This document shows, one piece after another, positions 47,001 through 60,500 of a stretch of 64,000 bases of DNA. The notes under the pieces are model-generated. The model was not told where the DNA came from, searched no databases, and worked only from the letters and a program-made list of their open reading frames with translations. The stretch is from Apostichopus japonicus (Eukaryota; Echinodermata; Holothuroidea; Aspidochirotida; Stichopodidae). The position numbers and the translations under genes are program-made. Location: the NCBI RefSeq assembly GCF_037975245.1, contig NC_092575.1, positions 14,924,310 through 14,988,309 on the forward strand. The letters run 5' to 3'. Position 1 is the stretch's first letter, and each line of letters starts with the position of its first letter.

Positions 47001-50000
47001 TTCTCATTCTACCATCCAAAGTGTTTACTCATGCATTTTCGTAGTGGATTCAAGTCACAGAGCTCTGTATTTAATACACGCTCAGCTTTCTTCATTTTAG
47101 AATGTCAGTCTTGATTGGTTTTTGAACTATCATGCTAGGCTAATGGGATATATTCTACAATTTCATATAAATAAAAAATCCAAATGTTATTAATATCCAA
47201 TTAAGCGTGTTTTGCTAACACACTTTATACCACTTCCTAATTACAAACTTGTAAGAAATTCATTGTTTTGTATATATGTATAGTGTGATGTTATTATGCC
47301 ACAATAACATGACTGTTTATTTTGAAATTGGGAATTTCCTGCATAATTCCTGTGTTAATTTCAGTGTGGTTCACTTTAAAAGAAACAATATATAAATATA
47401 TGAAATTTGTTTGTCTTCCAAATGTTGAAAAACAAATTTCTTTTTGTCAGTAAGTCTTGAAGGTGGGAGAAGGGGATCAATCACCATGAACCTGAGGTGG
47501 GGAGAGGGGATCAACCACCACAAACCTGAGGTGGGGAGAGAGGATCAAACATCATGAACCTGAGGTGGGGAGAGGGGATCAACCACCACAAACCTGAGGT
47601 GGGAGAGGGGAATAACCACCATGAACCTGAGGTGGAGAAGGGGATCAATCACCATGAACCTGAGGTGGGAGAAGGGATCAACCACCATGAACCTGAGGTG
47701 GGGGGTGTGGGTCAGGGATATTGTATGTAGTTTGTTTTATGACTATTAACACAGGTAACACTGTCTAAACAAATGAAACTGTACCTAGACAAATCTTGGC
47801 CAAGGTCAAGATGAGTCTCTTTGTCTTCTGCTAATTTACTTATAGATCAACGTACTTGAAATTTGTCTCTTTTATAACTCTTGAATTCTAAAGTAAAATA
47901 TGTATGTTTTACTCTTGCTGTGGGGGAGGATAAGGGAATAAAGAAGGTCTGATTGGGTAATGGTAGGTATGGGAGGGGCAGAGAGGTTGGGGGGGGGAGG
48001 ATAACAGGACACTTAGAAACTGTTCAAATGATCCCTTGACTTTCAAAGTTTCATTTTTTTCTACATTTTAGTTTCTTTATTTTTTAATGTCATCACATTG
48101 TACAAGTCTAGATTGTTGTATAAACCAATGCGGTATGTGCGTTCTTGCCTTTTCATAATTTTTCAGTTGGAATTTAAGGAAAATTTGATTACTCACAGTT
48201 GAAAATAAGCATACTATATACATCAAAAGTTTCACTTTGAAATATGAAGGAAAAAAATGGAGAAATATGCGACATCTTTGTGACAGAGTGTGCAAGTAGG
48301 TGTACTGTACGTGACGTGAGTGAAAACGGGATGATTGCGAAATAGCTACAATGATAATAAAATTTGTTTCAATTTGGTATTTAGGTCAGCCAGGGCAGTT
48401 GCCTTTGGTGTATAAACCGAAAGTAACTTGTAGAATATGCTGGCAAGATTTGGATCTGCTTGGCCTAATGTATTATTAAAGGTTTCAATTATTATATAAG
48501 CTTTTTATGTTTTGTTGTTTGTTTTAGTTATGTTTTGGTGTCAGGAAACAGTCTGTAGCATTTCCATCCAAGAAACAGGATCTCGATAAAACAATGTAAA
48601 CAAATATATCAATTATCAAGTATACAGTTTCGTCATCCACTTCCTTTGTAACATTCGACATTTTCAAGGAACGCTAAAAGAGGAGTAATAGATAAGTCCA
48701 AATTTTAGGCTGGATGACAAACATGTGCAAAGTTGCCAAAGTAGTTTTCACTAAGAGTCAGATGAAATAATTACATAATTACATACATACTTACTGTACT
48801 CACAAATTAACATTCGTATGTTTACTTACTCACTAATTAACATTCGTATGTTTACTAACTCACCTATTAGCGGTCATAGGAAGGACCTTATACAGTGCGA
48901 CCAAAACCACTGTGTTGAATTGCCGGTAAAATTGCCGACACATTGGAATTGTAACCTCAAAAACAAGAAAAAAGTTTTATTTCATCTTTTGCTGACAGGA
49001 AGCTTGTCTCAGGTATTTCCACTGGTGAAGCAACATGTTGGTTATTTGTAGAGAGTGTAAGTTACACGGTCCTGTTTCTTAGTGACTGCCTTTGCATTCC
49101 ACAGCTTAAGAAAGCCTTAGAACAAAGAAAAAAAGGAATAATTTTGCAATCTAGTTTGGATGACGTATGGGTCTTTAAAACTTGCGTAATTATTGCGACG
49201 ATGCATGTGGAAATAAAATGCAAAGTACGCCAAAACTATGCTGAAATGCAAAGTAATTATGGTCACCCATGGGTCAGATTTCAACAAGTAACAGATTATG
49301 GTTAATGCTAGATTTCACACAGGTTAAGAAAGAAAAGAAAACAAGCCATTATTTTGCAATAAAGTAGATGCCAAACAGGTTATGTATATACTTGAATCAA
49401 ATATATAACAGTGACGTGGAAAAAGTATGTACAGCGTAATATTCAAAAGCTTGGTTACCTTTGCGGTCACAGATTTTGTTGCTTATTATTCTGTATTGAT
49501 AGATGAAAAGAGGGTCATTGATTAGATTAGAATTCATGACATTAAAACTTCTCGTTTCTGTAAATATTATGAACACATGCTATTTAAATACATTTGTAAT
49601 TAGATAAGTCATAATGGTAACCTACGTATAAATGATAACACTTTTAGCAAGTAGGCCTAACAGACTACTTCTATAGCAAGACCAAACATCACAATATTTC
49701 CCCCCTATCTTGTGAAATAATTAAACTTTATTTTACATGATTCAAGTATAAAAATTGTCAACAGGTATGTACAGGGAGGCGTTGATACAGTCAAAATGTA
49801 AGATACAGTTTATAAATACTACAGTATGCGTCCATTTAAAAGGGGTTGAATTGTCAGTTCAGTCATTTTTACTACACATTGCAGGCACTCCCGGACTTCA
49901 AAGGGCTGAAGAATCTGTTTGTTCTCTTCCGAGACGACGACGACGAAAGCAATGTTGAGAAGGTTCGCTTTGAGCTGCAGGCACCGGATGCGTTAGTGAG

Positions 50001-53000
50001 GCAGGAGTGGATCACAGGTACTTTACTATCCTTTATCCAGGAGCGTAGCCAAGGGGGGGAATGGGGCGGCCCCCCCCACTTGAGCATATTTGTTTGGTAT
50101 GTTTTTATGATATCGCTAGAAATTTCAAAAGAGAAAATGCTAAGATGCAACTTTAATACAAGGCCTGGGAAGTGCCATTTCCAGGGATCTGGGAGGTATT
50201 TTCAGCCAAAATTTTCTTGTACGCTTCGCGCCAACTCAACCATGGTGGCGCTGCGCTTAGATAGTTTGCAATGCCGTATCTATGGCTATGATAGCTTGCC
50301 TACAGTTTCGCCCCTCCCTTGGCAAATTCCTCGCAATGCGCCTGCCTTTATCTCAAGAAGAAAGAACAGGTTGTTGCAGGCTGGGGATGGTGCATGGGGG
50401 GGGGGGAAGGGAGGAGAGGGATCTAAATTAAGAGGCTTAATTCCTTCTTGTTCCATTTGTGGGGAAAAAATGATTTTGAAATATAGTTAGACCCATACAT
50501 GAAAATGTTATTGGAAATAGCAATAATGCCAGATTGACTTCATTTGTCTCTTACCTGTCTCCATTACATATATGCACTCTGATGTAATGTAGCGTACAAA
50601 CTGATAACATTCTAGCATTGCAATTGTGAACCCCATAATGTCCCTCTCTTTCTACTTTCAAAAGTTTTCTTAAGACCCATTTTTTCACTTGTTCTATTGT
50701 AAATTAATTTGCTTTCTTTGTAAAGTGCCTTTTGTCTACTGATTTGGCGCTTTATGTCTCATTTATTATTATTATTATTGTTGTTGTTGTTGTTGTTGTT
50801 ATTATGATTATTATTATGAGGTTATATTGCCCTCTGCCTTCCAGATCTACCATTCTGAAGTCCTATAGCAGGTTCTTGAAATAGTTTTAACATCAACTTA
50901 CAGTATTTACAGAACACACTGATGAGACAAGGTGTCTTCCTGACTCAAGCCTTATTTATAATACACCAATGTACATGTATTAAGCTGCTGTATAGTTTAC
51001 TGCTATTAGTACACTAATGTACATGTATTAAAGGCATGACGACTCGCCCAAACTGCGTGCTGCGCTCTGAAAAAGTTAACTTTCTGTTGCTTACAAATGA
51101 AGTTTTCTTCTTGTCGCTACAAAATACAGACAGTAATGATACGTGATACCTTGTTACTGTATCTTGTATCTCGACCTGAGATGACTATCGCTGCTATGTA
51201 CACTGTGTTGTGGGTATTGACCGTAGCTGTGTGTATTGACTGTACACTAGTGTCTAATTACCGACGGTAGCAAGCTGTGTATGTATTCTCTAGGATCGAT
51301 GTTGGTGTGTAACACTTCTGTTACACCTCATTCGAAACTAGGTCAGATTACCGGCATGAGACGTTTCTTTTTGCGCGAGTCTTCACACCCTTTAAGCTGC
51401 TGTATAGTTTACTGTTATTAGTATCCCAATGTTTTTTTTTCTTTCCGGGACAGCACTGAAATATTTAGTCAAAAGAAGTAACGGCACAGAGGAGTCGGAC
51501 CTCTGGAAGGAATTCAGCAGGCGGCACGACGCCAGGGTGGAGAAGAGGCGGATGGAAGAAGAGGCTGAAAAGAAAAGACTTGAAGATGAAGAGGAGAGAG
51601 AGAGGCAGAGAAAAGCAATGGAAGATTTACAAAAGGTTTGAAGAAGATACAGTTTATAGCTCCTCCTAAGTGAAGTTATACTTCTCTTTTCTTTAAAAAA
51701 AAGAAAAATAAATTAATATATATATATATATATTGGTTCACATTCTTTGCCCTCATGCATCCCCTCAAACTAATACGCTCTTTAGGATGACCAGAAGTCA
51801 GACATAATTTAGGCTAGACAGTCTGGAAAATTCAGTTCACTTGTCCTCCATCCTGCGTGACATCTCGTTGAAAGATGTTTGTTTCCTCTGTTTTTACGTC
51901 ATGCCTGCAGTGACACTTCTAACTTTCCTATCGGTGCAGCTCATGAAAAAAAATTGCTTTTAGTACATACAGCACATGTTTTCATTAGTTTGAAAAGCAT
52001 GTAATGTTAATTGAACATACCCCCAACCATAATAATATTTATAGCAACACATTTCTTCCATTGCAATCCGCCACCACCCATGCATAACAAAGCTTACAAT
52101 ACACATTCTTTTATGGCATCAAATTAAAAAGTCAAGAAGAAAATTTTCAAAATTTTCTGTGTTTTTGCTTCACTATTATTTAAGAGTTTGAAATTAAAAA
52201 GAATGAAAAAAATTTTTGAACCTGGCAAACAAAACTCAAGGCATGTCAAATCTCCTCATAGTCTGACCAATCATTGTTTGAAACGTCATCCTTCACGCTA
52301 ACATTTCCTTTGGTGGAATCCCCTTTCTTTTCCAATTTCGTGAATCCATTTTTTCTCCCTCCATTCCTGGGTTAACATGATGAAAGCTGAATCAATACAT
52401 ATTTCCATCTCTTACATAGACATCTTCTCCAGATGTGCAGCTTAGAGCACATTTTCTCATTCCGAGGCCGGCAACCTCTCCTCACCTCATCATCCAATCA
52501 ATAAAAAATGTCACACTTTTCGTTTTGATGTACAAATAACACTTCCAAGTAATAGAGAGAGAAAAGTGTAAACGTGACCAGGCCAGTCCGGGGGGGGGGG
52601 GGGGAGAAAACTTACAATATGCCGTAGCGAGGAAAAAATGTAATCATATCACGTTGAAAAGAAAGAGTGCAATGCCTGTGATCGGAAATCGTGAAGAGCT
52701 GTACGATTTACGTTGTCATGAATGTTACTCCTAGCGATTCCATAAAGTGCATATTGATATTTTATTCTTTTCATTTATTGATGTTGTGGTTGCCATAGTG
52801 ATTGGTTTAGCATCACAAAGTCGATTTGAATGTGTTCCAGTCCATACAAGGCCTCTGTTGTTGAAAGTGCCTCTCCATGGAAGTTCCTCTGTGCATGGAA
52901 GTTCCTTCGTCCGTATGGAGAAGAAGTTGTACAATGTTGCAGGATTCGAGGGAAGCAGGGAGGGGGAGGGAGGGGGGTGGGATGATGATGGTGGTGATCA

Positions 53001-53723
53001 CCTAGAGGGGAGCACATGTCAGCAGTGTTACTTCAGTACATCCTTTTAAGGTAACTTTGGCTGGTGAATTGGTCATGAGTATTTGTGAATGCATTGTTGC
53101 GTGAAGTTACAATGGTTGGAAACAGGTTGCATATCAAAAGGGAATTTCATAGCAAGGAATTTTCTTTCACCCAGTCAGTTGAGGTGTTTGAAAATAATAG
53201 CGTATTCGTTTCAAATCCGGGTTCCTAGGCTGGTCCTTTGATTTTACTTTTATTGTGTCAGGTAGCATGGAATGCCTTTCTTTTTTGTGTTTGATTTTGA
53301 GGAAGTGTGACTAAGCATTTGGCAACTTATAGTCTAACTCCCAATACAGCATTTAGTATTGATTCCTTGAAGCTTTAAATAAAGTAACTTTTTCACAATT
53401 ATCATACAAAGCAGATCCATTCCTCCAATCTTGCTACCTCGACAGCAACATGTCAAAATTAAAGTACATTTAGTATGGATTTTTAATTTTTTTTTTTTAT
53501 GATTTTGCGGGAATGTTTAGCAAGGTATCTAACAGCAACCTGTAGGCGCCTACAGTGGAATTACGACCTTCCTTACCGGTTTCGAACCTCTGGACATACA
53601 ATCAGCGTCCATAGCCTAGTGGTTAGGGTGTCCGCGTACAGAGCGGGAGGCCCGTGGTTCGAATCCCGGTGGAGGCTGAAAGTTTTTTCACTGTTCTTGA
53701 TTTTCCAACTCATTACGATTTTC

Positions 53724-53761
<38 letters not shown>

Positions 53762-56700
53762 AATTTAAATCGTTAAGAGTTGGAAAATCAAGAACAGTGA
53801 AAAAACTTCCAGCCTCCACCGGGATTCGAACCCGGGCCTCCCGCTTTATATGCCGACACCCTAACCACTAGGCTATGGACGCTGATTGTGTGTCCAGAGG
53901 TTCGAAACCGGTAAGGAAGGTGGTAATTCCACTGTAAGGGTTTGTCACCTGTATCGAACAATACTAGTTCTGTTTTGGTGACATATTTTGCCTTACTCTA
54001 GAGATCAAACATGATGCTAACCAACTTCAAATCATTTGTGATTCCTAAAGCCGGATCTCGAAAGAGATACAGCTAAATGGAAGAGAATAGTTATACTGAA
54101 ACGTCATTTTACGCGACTCTGTTTTAATTCGTGTCGGGTTAAATGTGCTGCGATGACCTCTACTTCCATAGCCCTGATCGTTGTGCTTACTTCACGGCTT
54201 GGTTTACAACTTGCCTCTCGAGTTTGATCATAAAATTTTCTAATTCGGGGATATATTTAAACCACATAGTTAATCTAAGAGCTGCGTATAAGGTTGCAAA
54301 TTATTCTAGTTGAGATGGAAGTGAATGAAAAATAAAAAGGAAAAAAGACACTTAAAATAATGAGGCCCACATTCGAAATTATCAGCAGACGTTTTATTTT
54401 GTGTCACATTTCGAGATGTGACAGAGTTCAGCAGTTTTAAAACATTTTAGCTTTTCCTTTAATTTCATCGCAAAATTCCCTCATCGTAGCCTCTCGACCA
54501 CTAGATTAGATTACCAATTATTTTATCCGAACCTTTCGCACAAAGTTTGTGATCAGTTTTTCTTATCCTGGCTGTCAAGGTGCCCTCTTATTAAATTATC
54601 CGTGCTACTCTGAGGTTAGGTGTAAAACAGTACAGGTATTCCTAATAGAAACGTATCTTCGGATCGTAAACAGAGAAGGCCTTCGATACAACAAGAAAAA
54701 AAAGGGAAAAATAATCCTCAGTGTTTATTGTGTACAAACATAACTATGTCATTTTAATGAACTGTTCAGTTTTTGTTTGTTTCTTTGTTTAATATTTAGG
54801 TATTTGTTTTGGATTAATATTATCTTTTTTTGGAGGGGCGTAGACTGTTTTTCTTGCTTGTAATTTGCAGCTTTGGTTTAACATCAATAAAGGATGTAAC
54901 ATATATATATATATATATATTTATATAGTGCAAGATTGAAAACGTTAATTACGTGTCTTGAATCCTAGAAAATAGAAAGAAAAAAAGTAGCCAGGAAGTT
55001 TGCAATACATGGTCAAATAGGCATTTAAATATCCATCTTTTAAAGAAACAATACATCATTGTTCTTCGAGACACAATACACCATTGTTATTCAAGAGTAA
55101 GGAGTTCATTTAAGCTTTTATAGGGCTTTGTTATCTTGATTTTTTGTTTTGTCTTCTCTGTTCTTCTTCAAATGGTACTGATTGCATTATGTGTGGGGTG
55201 TAGCTCATTCTGTACTCTTTTTTAGGTATATTTTTAGCATCGAATTAGCCTCGACCTGTTTAATCGATTTTACCGAATTTGCAGAAATATGCCTCCAAAT
55301 AATGTGAGATTGCAACTGAGTTACGTATGGACACACCCTCATAGATGCTTTTTTTCTTCTTTGTCTGAAAGGAATTTTCATGAGCAGGTATACATTATAT
55401 GATGTTCCCATTTTAAGTCTCTACGTTTGTTGTCCGAACACATTTTTATCAGATATTAATATGATTATTCGTTGTACAATGCAAATTGATGTATTATTTA
55501 TTACTATTTTTATTGTACTCCAAAATGAAACTCGATCAAAACTCAACTAGTCGAGCTTAAAGTCAACGTTCCACATGACTTGGGGGAATTTAGTCAGTGT
55601 ATCAAAAACATAAAAAGATTAATCAAGCATTTAATTTGAAATGCTTTTGTTAAATAAGGAAGAGATAACTAAAGTATTAATGTAATTAACCTGCCTGATA
55701 TTATATGCAAATAAAACTTGGTGTCAAATATTTGGCAAACAAGATTTTCTCTATTGGATTTAACAGTATTAACTAAACGCTAATTTAGGAGTAGCCAGTT
55801 GGTTTACACCATACAGATTTGTCTGGGTAGTCCTGGAGATATTTAATAGTTAGCTTGGGGATTATCCAATCACATGCATGTATCTAATTAGTTAGTTTGG
55901 GGATTATCCAATCACATACATTTATTCAATTGCTTGGTTGGAATTTAAGCAAATTGGTTACTCTAAAGTCGTACGTTGAGTCTTTGTGTCAGCTAGCCAT
56001 CACTCAAATCCTTTGTGAAGTGTTGCTATGGCTACATATCTGGATCAGGGTTTTCATAATAAGTAGTAATTGAAACCTTAAGATTATGAAAGATATTGTG
56101 GAAAAAGATAAGACAACTGGTTTTTACAGTGCATTTTGGTGATTTACAGTATACTGTATATAATGAGTTTAAACATTAAGTTTAAAGGCATCGAAGACTC
56201 GCCCCAAACTGTGTGCCGCCGTCTGAAAAAGTTAACTTTCTGTTGCTGCTAGTGAAGTTTTTTTAGTGTCGCTTCAAAATGCAGACAGTAATGAAATGTG
56301 ATACCTTGTTATCTTTTATCTAGACCTGAGATGTCCATCACTGCTATGTACACTGTGTTGTGGGTATTGACCGTATCTGCATGTATTGACTGTACACTAG
56401 TGTGTAATTACGGACATTAGCAAGCTGTGTGTGTATTTTCTGGGATCGATGGTGGTGTCTAACACTTCTGTTACCCAACTTCGAAACTAGGTCAGATTAC
56501 CGGTATCAGACGTTTCTTTGTGCGCGAGTCTTCAATGCCTTTAAATGAATTAGGTTTTAATCTCTACTGTAAGTAAATTCTGGTACTGGTGTGTTATTAC
56601 AGTAGGATGAGAACTGTGTGAGTTTCCTGGTTTATTGCTTCACAGCTGCATTGTTAAATTCTTAAGTTTGAACCCCCCCCCTCATTAACCATTTCTCACT

Positions 56701-57532
56701 CATGCATTTTCGATCATTATTATCTACTTTCCATTTGAAATAATCAAGCAGGGGATAATTGTGTTCAAATCTTGTGTTGCAGTTTTGAAGGTTCTAAACT
56801 GTGTCTCGGATAAAATACTGTTTTCAATGAACAAAGTAGCTATATACATTTTTTGCCCTTGCCAGGCAAATTGACCCATTTTGCATTTTTGCGATGCCAC
56901 ACTAAATAAATTATTGACTGTCGAGTTAACCCACAAAGTACTTTTAAATCTAATCACTTAAATATCATTGATCAGCCTTGACTGTGATTGGTCAGGAACG
57001 TGATGAATATTTATAAGTGAAGCCGACAAAATAGCCATTTTGTCAAATTTATTATCAAATCGATACAGACTACCAGAAGGGTCATCCATGGCATAGAATA
57101 GGGAAGTGTCTCAAAAATCCATGTTTGGAAGGAGGACATGTTTAATTTCAAATTGTCAAATAGCTGAGCTCTGATCATTTCTCTCCCATACAATGGAATC
57201 GATATGTAACACTCATTATCAGACTGTATACTTTGCATATGAAGCACTTAATATTTATAAAGGGAAAGTAAAAAACAAAACAATTCCATTCAGGATTTAA
57301 ATGTTATAAATAGCAGCACAAAGTACCTAATTATCTTTGTTGAACATCCTCCCTCTTTCATGGAAGGTTTGCGCTGTGATGAAGCAATCCAGTCATGCTG
57401 TTATGGCAATTAGTCTCTATATATAGCCGCTTTTAGATCATGGAATTTAACTTTCACTTTTTGAACCCCTCTCTGGTTTCCTGCATGGATGAACAATAGA
57501 GTTTGGTTGAAAAGACACAAGCTTTTACATTG

Positions 57533-57564
<32 letters not shown>

Positions 57565-60500
57565 TTATATAACGATATAAATAGATATATATATATAGAT
57601 ATATTTATACATATATATATATGTATAATATATATACATATATATATAGTTTTCCATGTTGTAGTGGACATGTCAAATGTTGTTGTACTTTATGTAAAGT
57701 CATCCAAATAGTGTCAAAGACATTTGAATTGTCTTCACCAACATCAAACCAAGGACATTTGAATTGTCTCCATTATTCCTCATTTTCAAATTTTCTGGCA
57801 TTGCACAATGTCGCTTCTAGTTTCGCCCTCTTTTAAGTCTATTCATATTTTTGAACAATTTTTAACGTGTCTTCCCAGCAGTCCGAACTAAAACTGTTGA
57901 TCGTGTAAAGGCCATGATCATTGCCTTTCAACCCATCTCATCCGTCTTTCTAAGAAAGACATTGAATGAAATCATTTGCTGACAATTTAGTCTGTCTTCA
58001 TCCGTCTGTGTTCTATAGTACATGCAGACTATAATCATAAAATCGTGCAGTGAACAATTTTTGCAGAAAATTAACCTGTGTAGTGAATTAATTTTTCATC
58101 ACTCTAATGCTCTCCTCCAGGCACACGAAGAGGCGGAGAAGAAGGCCAAGGAGGAGACGGAGCTGAGGAAGGCCAAGGAGATCGAGGAGGAGGAGAGTCG
58201 CCTGCGGGAGAAACAGCAACGAGAGCACGCACAGAAAGAAATCCAGAAACTGATGGCTGTATGTCAAAAATAGCAGATTTATCAAATTTTACAATTTTGT
58301 AACTTTTTAAAATAATCTCCATATATTTTTTAAATTTGATTTGGTTTGCAGAGAAAAAAAATAGTGCATGCTACTTCTGTTGGAAAAGACTTTCCAAGAT
58401 CTTTTGCTGACTATATCATCAATGGATTAGTTTATTCGTGGAAGGTTTTTAAACTGATAATCGCAAATTAATTGGAAAGGAGAGGGACATTTTGACAGTT
58501 CTCTTCTTCATAAAATGATAAACAGATAGAAACTCATTATATCTGAAATAATGCAGTAGTCCTAAAAAGACTTGCAGGGAAGGAGCAAGGTTTGCTGATA
58601 GTGCCGGTGTAAGGAGGGGGGAGGGGGAGGGAGGGAGGGGGGAGGTTAGGGGCATGAAGGTGGTTTAAGTAAGTTTGGAATGTGATTATGACTTTAAGCT
58701 GGATTAGACTGTCGGTCATGCAACACTTTAACTCTTGTCCATCTGTGGTCTACTCTGTATTTATTTGGGATGTACAAACTGAATATATAAATAATTTTGA
58801 TTTTGGGTTTTAGACTTATGATTATGGTTGCTATCATGTTCTGCTCCTTTTATCAATGTCACCTCCCACCAACCCTCCACCCCACCCCCTCCCCCTCCCC
58901 AAAGTTAAAAAGATGCTTTAACTTTGTTTGGATGAATGGATTTACAAGTAGATATATACGACCTTGAACCTGTGACGTGGCTCTACAAAAGAATAATAAA
59001 GCACAAGATGTCCCAACAGTATAGCAAGTATGACAAGAGCATATGACTCATGTACTTCACCTTGTGCTGAAGACTAACAAATTAAGTTTGATTGAGTGAA
59101 CTCTAGACTGTTTAGATTTGTCTCTCTCCTTGTCTTCCCCCCCCCATGTCAATTATTTGTTCGCTTGGACTAATTGCTTTACACTTTTCATCCTTGGTTG
59201 ATCAAGGCTCATGATGATGCCCTGAGGATGGCCAAAGAGGAAGCAGAGAAGAGAGAACAGAAAGAACTGGAGGAGCAGGCCAGGAGGAAATTAGAAGAGG
59301 AGGAGAAGGAGAGGATGTTGAAAGAGTTTGCGGAACTTCAAGCAGTGAGTAGAACGAACCGGACAAAATGTAGTGCGTACGTGGGTGTGTGATGCAATCA
59401 AATTAGGAGGCTCTATTTGTGAACATTTTCAGTGATCCTGTTTAAAACTAAAAAAACGACTATTAGGATAAAACAGAAGAAGCAATTCTTGCATTTGTAA
59501 TAATTTGCGTTTGGGCATTTTTTTTTTTAATTTTTATCCCCACCCCTTTTTTGGGGGGGTGCAAAAATTTGTTAGAACTTATCAAATTGGCCATGCAAGT
59601 AACTTCCAGACATTGAGGACTGACTAGTAGGTGATTCTCACATTATCGGAGGCTGGGTTAATACAGAGTAACCCCGGGAATCTTTTATCGTTGGAATGCT
59701 GGTTCACTTGGGTATTTAAAGATTTAGCTAACTACAGGTGTGGATCTAATTGTTGTAAACACCCAAGTTTGTGGTTACTAACAACTAGAAGCCATTAATA
59801 AGAGCTTTAATAATCAGTGGAACCTGAACTTGAGTAGCAGTGGCCATCTGTTTCAACCTGTATATCATAGAAGTGTTCTTTTGACAGCTGGCTAAGCCAG
59901 CTTGGCCCTTCTATGGCCATGGTACGTCGGCATATAAAGCAGAATCAAATCACAATTAACCTTGCATTTCATGTTATGACCAGACTGTGAGGTAACCTGG
60001 ATAACGTGTGAACAGTACTTTAGATAAATAAATAATTCAGTAAGGGGAAGTGATGTTAGGTTGTCCATGAAAAGATACCATTTGAGGTTTTACCAAGTTA
60101 TGTTGTAATATGCAGCAAAATCCTCATGATATTTCTAACAACTGAACTTGGTTTTAGTGTTATATTTGGATATTTCTAACATTATCTCTGTGAACCTGAA
60201 AATGAAGTTTGGAAGTTTTTACATCTTAAGAAAATCTGTGACTTCCAACACAACTGTTAGCAACAGCCTAGTCTACAAAGGATTCTTAGTAGATAAATAA
60301 ACCTGGACCTAATAATACTCTGCCGAACCACTGGGGCTGAAGGTGATAAATTCGTAACCTGGTTCAAGTTTAAAAATTTTAATTTTCTGATCGTACCTCT
60401 TCAACCGAACACGCATTGATAAATGTACCATTCATTCAATTTGCATTACCTGGCAGCATTCGGTGGTCGGTAGAATTATGAAGTTTTGCGATTTCAGCCG

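Larger units (their letters stand above)
51636..58120 (+). other. SWAP70 intron 5
   Basis: 6.5 kb with no recognisable exon. It contains a TA microsatellite (51715-51731), the tRNA-like foldback (53551-53936), another TA run (54900-54920), the second TTAA MITE (56186-56540) and a long TA-rich microsatellite (57535-57650). Confidence 0.7.

Noticed and set aside
53605-53676. Functional tRNA gene
   Set aside because: The arms fit a tRNA, but the acceptor stem has a mismatch, the anticodon position reads ACA, and the sequence is part of a longer inverted repeat. It is kept as tRNA-like repeat only.
53499-53768. 89-codon open frame over the foldback
   Set aside because: The peptide is just the translation of the tRNA-like block, a common artefact in tRNA-SINE DNA, and ends in a TA microsatellite.
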